64,000 nt of DNA from Adiantum capillus-veneris (lineage: Eukaryota > Streptophyta > Polypodiopsida > Polypodiales > Pteridaceae): assembly GCA_014529385.2 (NCBI GenBank), contig CM043953.1, forward strand, positions 75,773,372 through 75,837,371. Reading direction: 5' to 3'. The translations under genes and the position numbers were made by a program. Positions 23,680 through 35,531 of the stretch are shown here, piece after piece; positions within the stretch are counted from its first letter, which is position 1; the number at the start of each line of letters is the position of its first letter. Below the pieces are notes generated by a model. The model saw nothing but the letters and a program-made list of their open reading frames with translations, was not told the origin of the DNA and searched no databases.

Positions 23680-23798
23680 TGAATCAATGAGTGAATCATG
23701 GAGGGTCTCTCCTTCCTTGAAAAATTTAAGCTATTTCATATATAGTATAGAAAAATATAGATATTGAAAAATTTAAGCTATTTCATATATAGTATAGA
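23680..23798 (-). repeat. Helitron-5'-end-like fragments, duplicated
   Basis: Two close copies, on the minus strand, of TCTATACTATATATGAAATAG followed by CTTAAATTTTTCAAG (starts at 23751 and 23798). They resemble the termini at 21488 and 45352 but lack the preceding A, so they look like remnants. Confidence 0.6.
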
Positions 23799-23880
23799 AG
23801 AAATATAGATATAGAAGGTATTGCAGAAAAAGTATAAGGGAAGGACACTTTACCAATGATGGCCTTATAACCCTCTTGAT

Positions 23881-24530
23881 ATATATGGCATTGGTGAAGA
23901 ATCATTGTAGATACTCTTGAATGGCCACCTTTTGGTGTCCGAACCATCAAGTAGATCTTGAATGTGAAGAGAGGTTTTTGAGTTAGATTTGATATTGAGA
24001 GGCAGAGGAGGTAGAAATTGGTGCTTAGGAATTATGTGTGAAACTACTTTTTAGCAAGCTTGAAGCTATGGCAAAAACTTTGGCTTAGGGGGGATTAAGT
24101 ATCAAGGGCTATAATAAGAGGCTTAGGGGATTAAGTACCAAGGACTATAATAAGAGGCTTAAATTTCTTGGGCTTTATGGAAGTGGGAAGGAGGGCCAAA
24201 GAATCCATGAAGAGATTGAGATAGAGTGAAGTGAACTCAAAACTTGAAGGGCATGGCATGGGAAACCCCTTTTGGTTGAGTATCTTAACATGGTGAGAAC
24301 TTGGGCTTAGGCCATGAGGCTTTGGGATAACGAAGCTGACCATGTGAATAGGCATTGAATTACCTTAGAGATTGAGGTTAAAATTGGTGTCGCAACAAGG
24401 ATGAGATGTCGTCCTTGACCAAGGTAGAAGTCAAGGCAACTAATGACTACACAAGGCCACCACATTAGCATACACACAGGGAGCTAGGGAGCACTCACAC
24501 GGTTGAACATTGTGCAACACAAGTAGAATC
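23881..24530. other. Unassigned region
   Basis: Contains a short local duplication (GGCTTAGGGG and GGATTAAGTA, about 24086-24135). No recognised coding text on either strand. Confidence 0.3.
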
Positions 24531-24534
24531 GGTG

Positions 24535-24625
24535 CACTGTTTGGAAAAAATGTGTTTCAGCTTAATCTCATGCCATTTCAATTTCAAAAAATTTAGTTGA
24601 GGGAAAGGAGAAAAGGAGAAATCTC
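24535..24625. repeat. Partial relative of the 16879 MITE
   Basis: CACTGTTTGGAAAAAATGTG followed by TTTCAGCTTAATCTCATGCC resembles the left half of the MITE at 16879-17086. Text like its right half (AAAAATAGTGTAAAAACC, CCTAATTTTCTAAAATTTCC) appears at 25935-26030. Either one copy was split by about 1.3 kb or these are two partial copies. Confidence 0.5.
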
Positions 24626-24639
24626 GCGGCGGCGGGGCG

Positions 24640-25430
24640 GGGCCCCGCTGCTGGAAATTGTGACCCTTCCCACCTGTCCTTAGAGGTCTATCCCTGCACA
24701 TGCATGCCACTTTTGTAATAGGCCTTCTCGGCAAGGAGCATGCTATTTAGAGGCCCCTTTCGAATGGACGAGTCCTTTGAAAATAAGCCTTCACTAGGAA
24801 GGGCAATTTTGAAAATGCCAACTAGAGATAACACTTTTACGTGTTATTTTTAAAGAAGACCTTCAAAAACTATAAATGCGACAAGATTCGAGAGTCACAT
24901 CTCTCTTGTTGTGCTTTTTCTACAATGTAGATGCTTTGCAATGCAAAATTTGATGCAACCACTCTTGTGATGCTTGCCACGTGCATGTTGATTTTAGAAT
25001 CTAACGACCTCTAAGTTCCTCCACTAATGTCCTAGCCTATAGCACATGTGTGGCTACAATTGAGTTTGGGCATGAATCGTTTTAAGGAAATGAGGACAAA
25101 CACTTTCTATGTACACTTCCTTCTCTATTTGCGACAACCACTACCATCTCTCCTACTTGTAGCTATAGCATGCAAGTAGGCGCATGTATGTTGAAGGTCC
25201 ATTGTGTGTGCCAAGAAAATCTCAAACCACATCTTGGCCCCTCTACCCTTGCAAAAACTCTTAGGTCGTGCCATCCCTCCCTTTGTTGTGATAGGCATTG
25301 ACCAAGACACCTTCCCTCTTCCTTCCTCTCAGAGGGCCTCACCTCGCTGAAATGCCTCTTTTCTCTTCCTTTTATCAGAGGGCCTCACCTCACAAAGTCC
25401 TCCAACTTGCACACGCTCCGTGTGGGGACT
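24640..25430. other. Unassigned region
   Basis: No recognisable gene. A short duplicated block CAGAGGGCCTCACCTC occurs near 25329 and 25376. Confidence 0.3.
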
Positions 25431-25448
25431 GAGTGCGCTCAAGAGAGG

Positions 25449-25588
<140 letters not shown>

Positions 25589-26489
25589 TGAAAACTATTG
25601 GTGATGTTTTTGGGGGGATGAGGAACGGATAGAGCTAAGGTGAAGTATGCCAATATTCTAAGAATCTGCTAACTATCAAATTTCATTAAAGAATACCTAG
25701 TATGTTTGCTAACATGCTAGCTCCTCTTAAGTATGGAACCTCGAAAGATACACCAAAAGCAAGTGAATATTTCAGAGGAGCAAGAAAATTAAGGGGTATC
25801 GAGTGACAGGTTGGTGCATTTTTTCCTTGCATGATGGTGGACAAAGTGTATGATGGGCTTTTTCTCTCTGAATGCCAACTAAGGGAATTCCCTTCCCTAG
25901 CAAGGACAAGGGTACCCTTCAATTTCCAGGCCTGATCCCACCCCAAAATAGAGAAAAATAGTGTAAAAACCCAAAAAATAGACCTAATTTTCTAAAATTT
26001 CCTCTTTGCAAATTCAAGGAAGAAAATGAATTTTCCCTAGCAATGAATGGTATGTAGATCCCCCCATCCACACCCAACCCCAAAAAAAAAAGTGCCAAAA
26101 CCTTCCAACAATTTATGATGAAGACACCAAAGCTAAGTTGTCAATGTACTAGCTACGATCTAAAGGCTAGAATTTTGAGATGCATGTTGACATCTTGAAG
26201 GCTAAAGAAAAACAAGTGACAAAATCACAAGGCCTGCCAATAGATGAAACGAATTAAGAACACGGAAGGGAAACACAAAGGTATAAGGACGGAAGTCACA
26301 TTGATCAAGAAAGTGATTTGTAGATTACATTACAGAATGTCGGCCTCGATGAAGGATTGAAGAGTAGCAAAGTCGCATCTTCTTAGGATAAAGGTAGGCA
26401 TAGAATATGGAAACATGGTTTGTTTTTGTGGAGAGGATGAGGGAAGGGAGACATGACACGAAAAAGGGAGGGAGGTATAAGAATCATTT

Positions 26490-27127
26490 AGGAATGATTA
26501 GATGTATGGATGAATGATCGGACCAGAAGCAAAACCGTGTGCCTGCAATGAATGATGCAGGGGGGATTTTTAATCCAAACATGATCGAGCTTTGAGTTGT
26601 ACACAGTGGTCACATCATGAATTTGTTGTGTGTAGCCATGTGCTTGGAGCTTCTCCTCCAAGTAACGATATTGATTGTTTGGGGGCTCATTGTTTACATT
26701 AATGTCTCCCATGATGAAACTCATTCGTGTAGGATGGGATTGTTGCAGCAAGGTATAGAGTTGTGTGACCAATGCGGTTGAAGATGTGTTTGGTGATTTG
26801 TAGACGCATATGATTTCCCAATCAAGGTGTTCATGAATGGCTAATATAACTTGAATGATTTCTATCCAAAGCTAGCAATGTTTTTGTAGAGTGGAGCTTG
26901 ATGCTAGGCTTGTAGTAGATTGAAACACCTATTTTGCTATGGTGATGGATATGATGAAACTTTGGTGCAAGATCATTGGAAGGATTTTTTTGCTTTGTTT
27001 CTTGGAGGCATAGAATGTCAGAACTTGTAAAATTCAAATCGTCTTTGATATGTTTAAGATATTTGTGACTAGAAACGATGTTCAATGATTGAATGATATG
27101 ATGTGTCCATTTATATGCGAATGGAAA
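26490..27127 (-). pseudogene. Endonuclease (EEP) domain at the C-terminus of the Helitron protein
   Basis: Directly in frame after the helicase the text reads IIQSLNIVSSHKYLKHIKDD and SDILCLQETKQ, the first motifs of the exonuclease-endonuclease-phosphatase fold (the Glu of LQET binds metal). GVSIYYKPS follows. A frameshift at about 26860 moves the text to VILAIHEHLDWEIICVYKSP, then MSFIMGDINVN (the GD-N motif) and SKLDHVWI. The closing W-SDH motif appears near 26515 in yet another frame. Such domains nick DNA and are related to those of non-LTR elements. All expected motifs are present in order, so it was functional before decay. Confidence 0.85.
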
Positions 27128-27129
27128 TT

Positions 27130-30100
27130 TTGTCAAATACTCCCATTTGGCATCATTGTTGAGGAGGTCAAGCTCGTCAAGCACAATTTTGTTGACTTTG
27201 ATTTGAGCTGGATGAATCGGATTGAGAATGTGAAAGTTTGATGGATCTTTGATGCGGGAAAGAGCTGTGTAAACCAATCCATGTGAGTTTATTGATGTTC
27301 GATCAAATGCTACTATGCTCATTGTTAAGCCTTGTGACCTATGGATAGTGCGTGCATTCGCTGCTTGTATTGGAAATTGAGTTCGAGAGACAGTGTTCAA
27401 TGCATTTTTATCAACTTGAAATTCTTTTGTTGTTTGAAAAATTGGTGTCCGAGGGCCAATGGGAATCGTATTAAGGTGCTGGTTCACATGTCGTTGTTTG
27501 GAGCCTGTTGAGGAATCAAAAAACTCTATCCATGCAATAGGACAGTTAGCTCTACTGTTCACAAGCTTCAGAATTCCATCTATGCCATTCACAAGCCCGT
27601 CGGAAATATCGATATTTCCACTACAAATGTCAACAATCATTCCTGCTTTAAGCTCCAACGTTGAGGACAAGGCTGCTGTGTTTTGTGGGTTGTTTGGAAC
27701 AACAAGGTTTTTGGAGCAAGTTCACGCATGGATTATGTATGCAGGAGTAGGCAATTCCTCAAAAACAAGTCGATTATATGAGTCCTTCAAGTTATTGGTG
27801 AAGTATAAATAGGGTGTTGTCAATTTGTTCAAGACCTTGTTGGTATGGTTGGTATTCAAGAGCAACAAATCCTCGGTTGTGTGTTTTGCTTTGCGTTTTT
27901 TATTGAGAATGGCAATGAAGTCATTATCTGATCGACGCATTGTTTTGTGAGCTCGTGGCATTTTATATGGGTGAGCCAGAATGAAGGCGAGAGCAATTGC
28001 AGAGAATCATGTGGCTCGCTGAATATCCAAAGATCTCGAACCGGGCTTGCTTGACATAGGTCACCGCAAAAGATGACATCTAGACCACCAAATGGTTCTA
28101 TGTGATTGTGCTTAATTGATCGCAGCCTTGTGTCTATGATACGCAAGAGTCTATTCCCAATCAAAGATGCCTCATCAAACACAACAAGCTTGAGGTTTCT
28201 ATACAGTTGTGAGAGCTCGACAAGGCTCTCAAAAGAAAGAGAAAACATTTAGTTGGAAGACAAGGGGCAAACGTAATGTTGAGTGAATCGTTGTCCCTCC
28301 AAGGTTGAAAGCTGATTTTCCTGTATATGCCATTAACAATGTCGAGGGAAGATGAACATCTAATTCAAGGGAGGCATTGTAGTGACGAATCAAACCTTGC
28401 ACGATTACTTGCAAAGTGAAAGTTTTCCCCGTTCCTGCACCACCAGTCAAAAAGAGATGGATTGGTTGAGTTGGTTGCAAGCGCTTCCTAATCATAATGT
28501 TGTCAAAAAGGGAATGTTGCTGTATGTTCAACTTGGACACAAGTGAGTGATACTCCTCGTTGCATAATGCCAATTTTTGAAATGTTGGTAAGGATCTTGT
28601 AGTGGGCTTGCTTGGTTGAATATCAAGTGCCAACTCATATTTGTATGACTCGCCAGGCTTAGATCTTGAGGATGAGGGCAATGAGAGCGTGTTTGAGCTT
28701 GCTGCACGAAGTTCTAGCTTACAATATTTTTTACGATCGTCATCTATAATTGCATAGTTTGTGGTATATTTGTCTTTCCAACAATCAACACTTGTCTCAA
28801 AGGTTTTCTCATCACCCGTAAATGGAAGGAACAATAGGCAAATCTCATGGAAATGCCTCTCTACATCTTTCTCCAGAATGAAGTTAGCATATCGTATGAC
28901 TCGAGGGTTCTTAGACTTGTGGGTAGAGCCACGCACGCATCGGTAGTTGCTTGCATAATCAGCCAAACATATGTGTGCAAGGTTGTCTAGACGATGGGTG
29001 TACTTGGTGACAATATCGTCAAAGAAAATGTTAGAATCATCAGGATTCAAAGTATTCAATGCAGCTCTTCTTTTTAACAACAATGTGTGCTGGATTTCGA
29101 AATCTGCATTGACGAACACGAATTGTCTGCTCGCACTATGTAAGGGAAATGAAAGAGAAATGTATGTGGCTTGCTGTGATGTCATCTCTTGTGTATTGAT
29201 CAAAGCACTTCCAATTTTTTTCAACCGATCCAAGGTTGACACAGTTGTCTTCTTGCTATCTTGCAATATGTGCTTGATTGTTTTGCTTGTGGTCGAATTG
29301 TTTTTAGTCATGTATGATATGCAATATGCAACAGCGCCATCGCCATTGAATATAAATTGAATGTCAATGTTTGCATCCCATAAACTACACAACTCTTTGT
29401 TGAAATTGTTTGTGTAAATGTCCTTTGAATGTCTTTTCAAGAGTAGTGCTGGCTCTGTGATGCTCACCGAAAGGGACTTAATGTACACTTCTTCAGTCAT
29501 TCCCAAAGAGGTCAACCATTCATCATACGATGCTTCTGAATCATGTCCAAGAGCAAGCAATTGATCATTAATGCACTTTTTGTAGGCTAACAATGCGTCT
29601 TTCTCTGTCTGTGCCACTATGACTGGATATAGAATCATAGTTTCTCGAGAGGGTGGACGCGGAAAACCAAACCGACAAAAACTTTTACGTTTTTTGCATG
29701 TTTTACGATGGTAGTGGGCTTGCACGCTTCTGAGAGACTCTTCTAACAAATTCTTGTTGGTAGCAATATGTGTGTCGATAAATTGTATTGTATCATTATC
29801 CGGCGCTACACCAAAGAGAGGTGCATCTTTTACCCAAAGCAATCCATGATCATGCTGACTTCCTCTATTTTGAAACTCGGTCACAAAAAAGTAATCCATA
29901 AACTCACCAAGGATGGCATTGTTGCGTTTCAATTCCGTTTTCATTGCTTGAAATCTATGGACATAGTATCGCGCTGTTGTTACAGGATCAGAACGTACAA
30001 GTGCATGAATGAATGAGGCTTTGGTTGTGTAATCTGTTTCTTTAATATGAGGACTCAATGCACACAAACATTTTTTCAAAGGGTCCCATCTTTGCTCAAC

Positions 30101-30484
30101 ACATGAAAATGTTACAAAGAAAGTCGGCTGGCCCAATTGACGAATCATTGCAAACACGTTTCGCTTAAGCTTCGCCTTGTAATCGATTGAAGTGAGTAGT
30201 GATTGGAAGTCGTGGTACCCTAGCTCGGATGAAAGCAGCTGCTCTATGTTAGTGCTAGCTTGAACATCTTTTGCTTGTAATTGCTTGCCACAAAATTTTC
30301 CCTTGCGTAAGCGCACCCATATAGATCCAAGCACTTTCACAATAATAATTTTCATTGTTTTAAAGAACAAATTTTCAATGTTGCTTGCAAATCGTCTATT
30401 CACATTTTTAAGCTCCCATTGTGCTACTTTTTGGTATTTTTTCTTCACCAACACATGATACTCTCTTCTCTGACCAAAAAACAA
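27130..30484 (-). pseudogene. Helitron Rep (HUH) plus PIF1-like helicase
   Basis: The 751-codon first part (30484-28229) contains FAMIRQLGQPTFFVTFSC, the HUH motif in QHDHGLLW, the Cys-rich CRFGFPRPPSRET and the two-tyrosine motif AYCISYMTKN, so all rolling-circle catalytic residues are present. Helicase begins with Walker A LTGGAGTGKTFTL (about 28430). A frameshift at about 28245 leads to VVFDEASLIG and DVIFCGDLCQASPV; a shift at about 27945 leads to TMRRSDNDFIAIL; a TGA at about 27715 interrupts an otherwise continuous frame. Motifs V-VI are GMIVDICSGNIDISDGLVNG, TIHRSQGLT and YTALSRI. The product would nick, unwind and replicate the element as single-stranded DNA. Confidence 0.92.
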
Positions 30485-31991
30485 TGTGGGAATGACAACT
30501 CCTCACAAGATTCGTCATCGAAAATGCTTAGAGGGCTGAATCCCTCACAAGGTGCTATACTTGCAACTTGTGAATTATGGTCCATAACTTGTTGAGCGAA
30601 GTAGATATCGTGCACCAAAGTATCCGTAGAATCATTCTCGTCTTCAAGATCTTCTTGGTGTGGACTGCGACACACATCTGCATGGATTGTGAAACTAGAT
30701 GACCAAGACATATCGATAGAAACACCATGCTCAATGTACAAGGAAGCGCTCAGTAGGTCAACCAAAGCTTGAAGTACACAATTTGGCCGCACAATGCCAC
30801 TCAAGTAGGCATGATCATAATCAAGCTTGCGTTTAATTTCAACTAGATTGAAGCTTGATCACTGGAGAAGCGTGGCAACACTCTTTGTACTCTTGACAAG
30901 TCTGCCATTACATTCACAATGCTTCCGCGTAAACCAAATTGACCTTCAAAGTTGAGTTCTCGAATTTGTGCGAATGGTATGCGTAAAGATACAAGACGAC
31001 TCTCTACTAAATTCAAATTTTCTACACTAGATGTTTTGACACTAAAAGTCATCTCTCTTCTCATGCAAAATAGTGGTTCCTCTTGTTTCTTCAATGCGAC
31101 CTTGCACGGGTGACACACACGAAGCACCTTATCGTCAACCACCACGATTGATTTTATTTTTCTAAAAAGCAATAACTCCACCTTTGACATGCCATGCAAA
31201 CTTTGATGAAACATAAGTGAACCACATGAAGCACAATCAAAAGAAGGGGTATCCTCGATGATCTTCGCATATTGTGAAGTTCGACTAGATGAAACTGTAG
31301 AGATTCTTTGATGTGTTAGAGATGACTTGGACATATTGTAAATTTTGGATGTGACTTGCTTAAGGGTAAAGGTGTTGGGGTATAGACTCAAGAAAATAGA
31401 TGCAACTTGCTGAACAGCAACATTATGGCTGTCGATGAGAGTAGCTAGAGACAAGGTAGCCTCTTTAGTCCATACACATCGTCTACATTAAGGACAGTCA
31501 AAACCACCAGGAAACCATAAAAATTCACCATGCAAACTCAGCACAACCAAAGATGGCAAAGTGGAAGAAAATGGACAGTCATGCGCAGCAAAGGAGCAAG
31601 CTTCACGTATAGTCTCACCTTGGTAGAAGTAAAGTTTACACGCAGCAGAAAACATATTGCACATTATACTAACCAAGTGTACGCTCAACATCATTGAGAA
31701 TTGGCGACTAGACAAGAGAGATATTATAAATTCTCTTTGATCAAAAGAGTGCGATTGAAGACTTATGATCCAAGGATGCACCCAAATTTTCAAAATGTCT
31801 TCATTTCTTAATGCTATTTGCTCCACAATAACATCAACAACTTTAGACTCAAGAGATTGCAAAGAGAGGCTCAAGTTAAAAAGGTGAAGTAAGCTTAGCA
31901 AACCATCTTTGTTGTTCAAAAAATTACATATAAATATGGGATCAAGGTACAATCTTTTACTTTCTGCCCACAAAATGAGATCGCTTGCCAT
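30445..31991 (-). pseudogene. N-terminal region of the Helitron protein, DUF6570-like
   Basis: 31991-30843 is one frame broken by a single TAA at about 31488, where the text reads FDCP*CRRCVWTKEATLSL. The C-terminal half has a Cys cluster (DCASCGSLMFHQSLH, VCHPCKVALKK) and LVSLRIPFAQIRELNFEGQF with NVMADLSRVQRVLPRF, typical of the DUF6570 region before Helitron Rep domains. A shift near 30840 moves to KRKLDYDHAYLSGIVRPN, which continues this domain. The first 150 residues (MASDLILWAESKRLYLDPIF onward) match nothing I recognise and may be a family-specific extension. Confidence 0.75.
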
Positions 31992-32026
31992 TTACAAAAA
32001 GGATAGTGTAACAAAGAGAAACACAA

Positions 32027-33798
32027 CTAGGCACCTTTGAAAGAAATGACCTGACCCGACTTGTCAATAGTGAACCAACCAGCTTTCTTAAAGTTAAAGA
32101 GCGAAGATTTTAAATCCACCAAGCTTTGCTCAAAGAGATGCAGAAATGGACGAGAGAATCCAAGCACAAAGTCGACTACAGCACCTTGTAAAATAACACA
32201 GACAGCCTCTCCATCTTGAGGATATAATTTGGCAGGAACACTGGTTGCTTATTGATTGTAGATTGTCTTCCACAAGAGTAGCAAAATGGGTTGCTAGCTT
32301 GGCGGCTTACATTCAAACCTTTGCACGTGCCACAAGAAAACTCCACATCCAAGTTGTTCACACTTACAATCTCCAAAGTTCCAAACACCTACCAATTTCA
32401 CATTTACCAATGAGAATTATAAAGATTTTTATTTGATATGCAATCAAAAATTTTACCTTCTTCCCAAAGCTTAAATTAGAGACTTGTTTATGCAAGTATT
32501 CTTAAAAGACATCAGCCAATGAAGGAGGCAATGGACACAAGATTGTAGCATCGACGACACTTATAGTGTTCGATAGGTGCTTGAAGACGTTGATGTTACG
32601 ATCAACACAAGTGTAGAAACCCTTTTCTTTGACCTCGTTGACCATAAGTTGATAGTCAAGGTGTCGTGTTGGGACAAAGAGAAGCTGCCATAAACACAAA
32701 CCTGAGAAAAAGATACGCACTACTACTTAAAAGGCTGGTTAAAACTTACACTAGCTCGATCGCTTGTTGACGGCCCATCAGCAATCGTCAATCAAAAACT
32801 AGGAGTGCCATCACTTCTAGTTGCATTCTCTATTTTGACGACAATGAACACAACAGTCGACACCGACTCGTTAGCATTACAACTTTGGGCCAACAGCTCT
32901 TTGATCTTCTTTTCTGGATAAAGGTAGAGGCAGCACTCAAAAGGCTATGCCTTAACAACCAAAGTAGTTGCATCTGCATACAAAGCCCACAAGCAAGTAC
33001 CACCGTCTTTTGCAACAACCTTTTTTACACATGCCCCCTCGATGTGCACGTAATCATGGACAGCAAAGGCCTCGATAAACTCTGAGAGGTATATCTCAGT
33101 CACAACAAAAGTCACAGTATGGTGAGATTCTCTATCAAGGAGGTCTGCACGCATGTATCTACCAAAGTTAGACTTGGGTATTTTATAAGTACCATAATTA
33201 CATAGCACTTTGCCTTCCAAGGCAAATCTAAAATTTGCAGTCTCTGACAACTCGGAGATCACTAAGTTTCTTAGGGTTGGGGTTATGGCCAACTATGAAG
33301 TGAAAGATTCAGCATTAGGCTCGTCTTTCTCTTCACCTATATTTTTTATCAGAGGTGACGAGAATGAGGTATCTGCCAAGCACCTAGATGCTTTACCTAA
33401 AAACAACCATAGGTGTGAGTAATATACTCTATCGAATCAATAGGAAAATAGCAAGGATTACCTCTGACTGCGAGCAATGCCTTTTTAATAGCTGAAAAAG
33501 AGGCTTTATTCAACTTTCCTCTTGGGCTAAGTTTTTTGCTATGCGGGGAAGATTCCGAGGATTGATTGAGGTTTCGAGCCAAAGGTGAAAAATCAGCAGC
33601 AGTGTTACACTTCATACTCTCAACAAGCTCTCTTTGCAACAAAGGTGCTTCTACACGCTCGGGCTCAAACAGTGCATCATCAAAACTAACATCTACAAAC
33701 ATATGCTCATGTTAATGCTCGAGATCACATGCTCAAAGTAAACACAGCTCAAGTAAAATCTTGTTAACAACATACTCACCATTCATGGGAGTATCCAT
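32027..33798 (-). pseudogene. RPA-like single-strand DNA-binding protein gene, five exons
   Basis: Exons inferred from consensus splice sites that keep phase: 33798-33780, 33692-33462, 33396-32750, 32701-32457, 32398-32027. The donors include GTGAGT and GTAAGT. Exon 3 codes an OB-fold-like segment (FRFALEGKVL, GRYMRADLLDRESHHTV, VTEIYLSEFIEAF, DYVHIEGACVKK) and the start of a second (IENATRSDGTPSF, LTIADGP). Exon 5 codes a zinc-finger-like FSCGTCKGLNV and PFCYSCGRQST, then LYPQDGEAVCVILQGAVVDF after a frameshift, as in the RPA1 C-terminal domain. At least three in-frame stops in exon 3, one in exon 4 and the shift show decay. In plant Helitrons such genes probably protect single-stranded intermediates. 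Confidence 0.72.
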
Positions 33799-33799
33799 T

Positions 33800-34970
33800 G
33801 TATTAGGTATATAAAGCTAGAATTGCAAGCAACTATGAGCAATAAGAGCTTAGGCTTCAGGAATAGCATATGTATATGGTGCTAGAGATAGTTGTTTATA
33901 TAGGAGCTGTGAGAGAAGCAGTGGAGAGCAATAGTGCATGTGTTTCTATGATGAGAGCCAATGCCTCACGTTCAGCATAGAAACCAAAGCAGAGAGATTG
34001 CAATAAGATGATGCAATTTTTAAAGTAAGAGAGCACGTTTTTTTAGGGCGACTTTATAACCTGTCTTGGTAGCAATGAAAGTAAGTAGTATTTATTTTAT
34101 TTCATTTTTAAGAGTGAGTTGAACATCTCACAATAAATCGGAATAAAATGACCTAAATTATAATTAACAAATACCTACTAGGATAGTGCATTTATCATGG
34201 GCGACATGTTTTTTTCAAGAGATTTTTATATTATCAAAAGTTTTAAAAATTAAATTTAGGCTTAAATATTAAAACGTCTTGACTCCATAAAAAAACCTAG
34301 TGCAATTTAAAACCCTAATCCTTTTAATAAGGATAGAATATGTTTCTCAAAAATAATATAAACCTGTCCACTTTATAATATTAAAATTAAGTTTGTGTAC
34401 AATAATATCTTCTTAATTTTGATAAATATTAAATGGAAAATTATGACAACTAAAGAGCTATTTTGCTTAGAGATTCTATCCTAAGTTTGGAAACAAATTA
34501 GCAACAAAACAAAATTCAAAAGAAATTATCAAACAAACTTATCCGCGAGTGCAATTAAATTCCGCCTTGCATTTGTCTTTCCCTATCCCATAAGCTCAGA
34601 ATAGAACACCCAACAACATAAAGGACGTGTATCTATAGTTGGGTATATAGTCATCATCACAGCTTATCCAGTAAAAGAGTACTTCGTTTTAATGCTCATT
34701 CTATTTTTTTTAATCTCTAGTGAGTAGACATCATAGCAAATCCCCGATAAACTGAGAGCAAGTCTTAGATAAAAGGCTCTATTGCTTTGCATGTAGAGGT
34801 ATAACAAAAATACTCAAGGACAGAAAGAACTTGACACATACTACATACAAAACACTAACCATAAGCACAAGACAGCAGGGGCTGGAAACAAGGCTGCTAA
34901 TTCTCACGTCACCGAGCAAAAAGAGTGAATAATATAAAAAACATAACCAATCTTAAGCATCAAAGATGCT
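33800..34970. other. AT-rich region upstream of the Helitron RPA-like gene
   Basis: No coding text. TATATA lies only about 14 bases before the RPA-like start codon (on the minus strand), too close for a normal promoter, so the true promoter may lie further up. The Helitron 5' terminus should be in or beyond this stretch, but I found no convincing end. Confidence 0.35.
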
Positions 34971-34981
34971 ATCACGGAAGT

Positions 34982-35283
34982 CTAAAAGGAAAATTCATAT
35001 ACTGTTCCAAGATGTGCCTTGCGAAATTGAGGACATGAAAGTAGCAAAACATTCTTGAAGTACTTAAAAGTCTTCTCCTCACTCAGCTTAAAGAGAAAAC
35101 AGTCCTGGATATTAGCTTCATCAGTGAACGTCAACTGGTGCATACAAGGAGCAGCCTTGAGCTTCTTCAGCAGCCACAAACCAGAATTAAACATGGTGTT
35201 AGAGCTGTACAAATAGCCAAGCTGAGGGCTTGAGATCGACAGATATGTGTGTAGCTACTCGAGAAAATCTTTCATCAGCGGAT
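34982..35283 (-). pseudogene. FAM135/DUF676 lipase-like gene fragment (one exon)
   Basis: Minus-strand text starts after a good acceptor (TTTGCAG, 35284-35290) and reads DPLMKDFLE, an in-frame TAG, then LHTYLSISSPQLGYLYSSN, FNSGLWLLKKLKAAPCMHQL, TFTDEANIQDCFLFKLSEEK and FKNVLLLSCPQ. This is the conserved segment after the catalytic Ser in plant FAM135-type putative serine esterases, which normally reads close to HLHTYVSIS...GLWLLKKLK...QLTFTD. The expected donor after LLLS-PQ is missing and the frame runs to a TAA at 34982. One exon of a much larger gene, hence a fragment: either a decayed host gene or one carried by a transposon. Confidence 0.72.
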
Positions 35284-35531
35284 CTGCAAAGTCAAATCAG
35301 ACAGTTGGTATCATAGATAATAAGAATAAACAAAACCGGATGTACTCTTAACAGTTTCAACACTAAAGAGAACAATCAAAGCTTCCCCTTACGTCATGAT
35401 CAGACTATTGAACCCATTTACTACAATCCACACCAAATAAATATAGAAAAGGACATGAAGCAAAGCCAAAGCAATCCGACCCCATTCCATATCCGAAACC
35501 TCGACATTATCTAAACCTTGACATTATCTGA

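Larger units (their letters stand above)
26490..33798 (-). mobile_element. Decayed autonomous Helitron (Helentron/Helitron2-like) with RPA and endonuclease
   Basis: On the minus strand, in order: an RPA-like gene with introns (33798-32027), a DUF6570-like N-terminal region (31991-30445), HUH Rep and PIF1-like helicase (30484-27130) and an exonuclease-endonuclease-phosphatase domain (27127-26490). Frames are interrupted by about six shifts and two in-frame stops, yet catalytic motifs are intact. The coordinates cover coding text only; no matching terminus was identified on either side. An endonuclease joined to Rep-helicase is characteristic of Helentron/Helitron2 elements, whereas an RPA partner is typical of plant Helitrons. 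Confidence 0.88.

Noticed and set aside
24600..24660. GC-rich stretch CGGCGGCGGGGCGGGGCCCCG as a possible Helitron hairpin
   Set aside because: No CTRR end follows at the right distance on either strand.
28971..29360. 129-codon plus-strand open frame
   Set aside because: Antisense to the Helitron Rep region.
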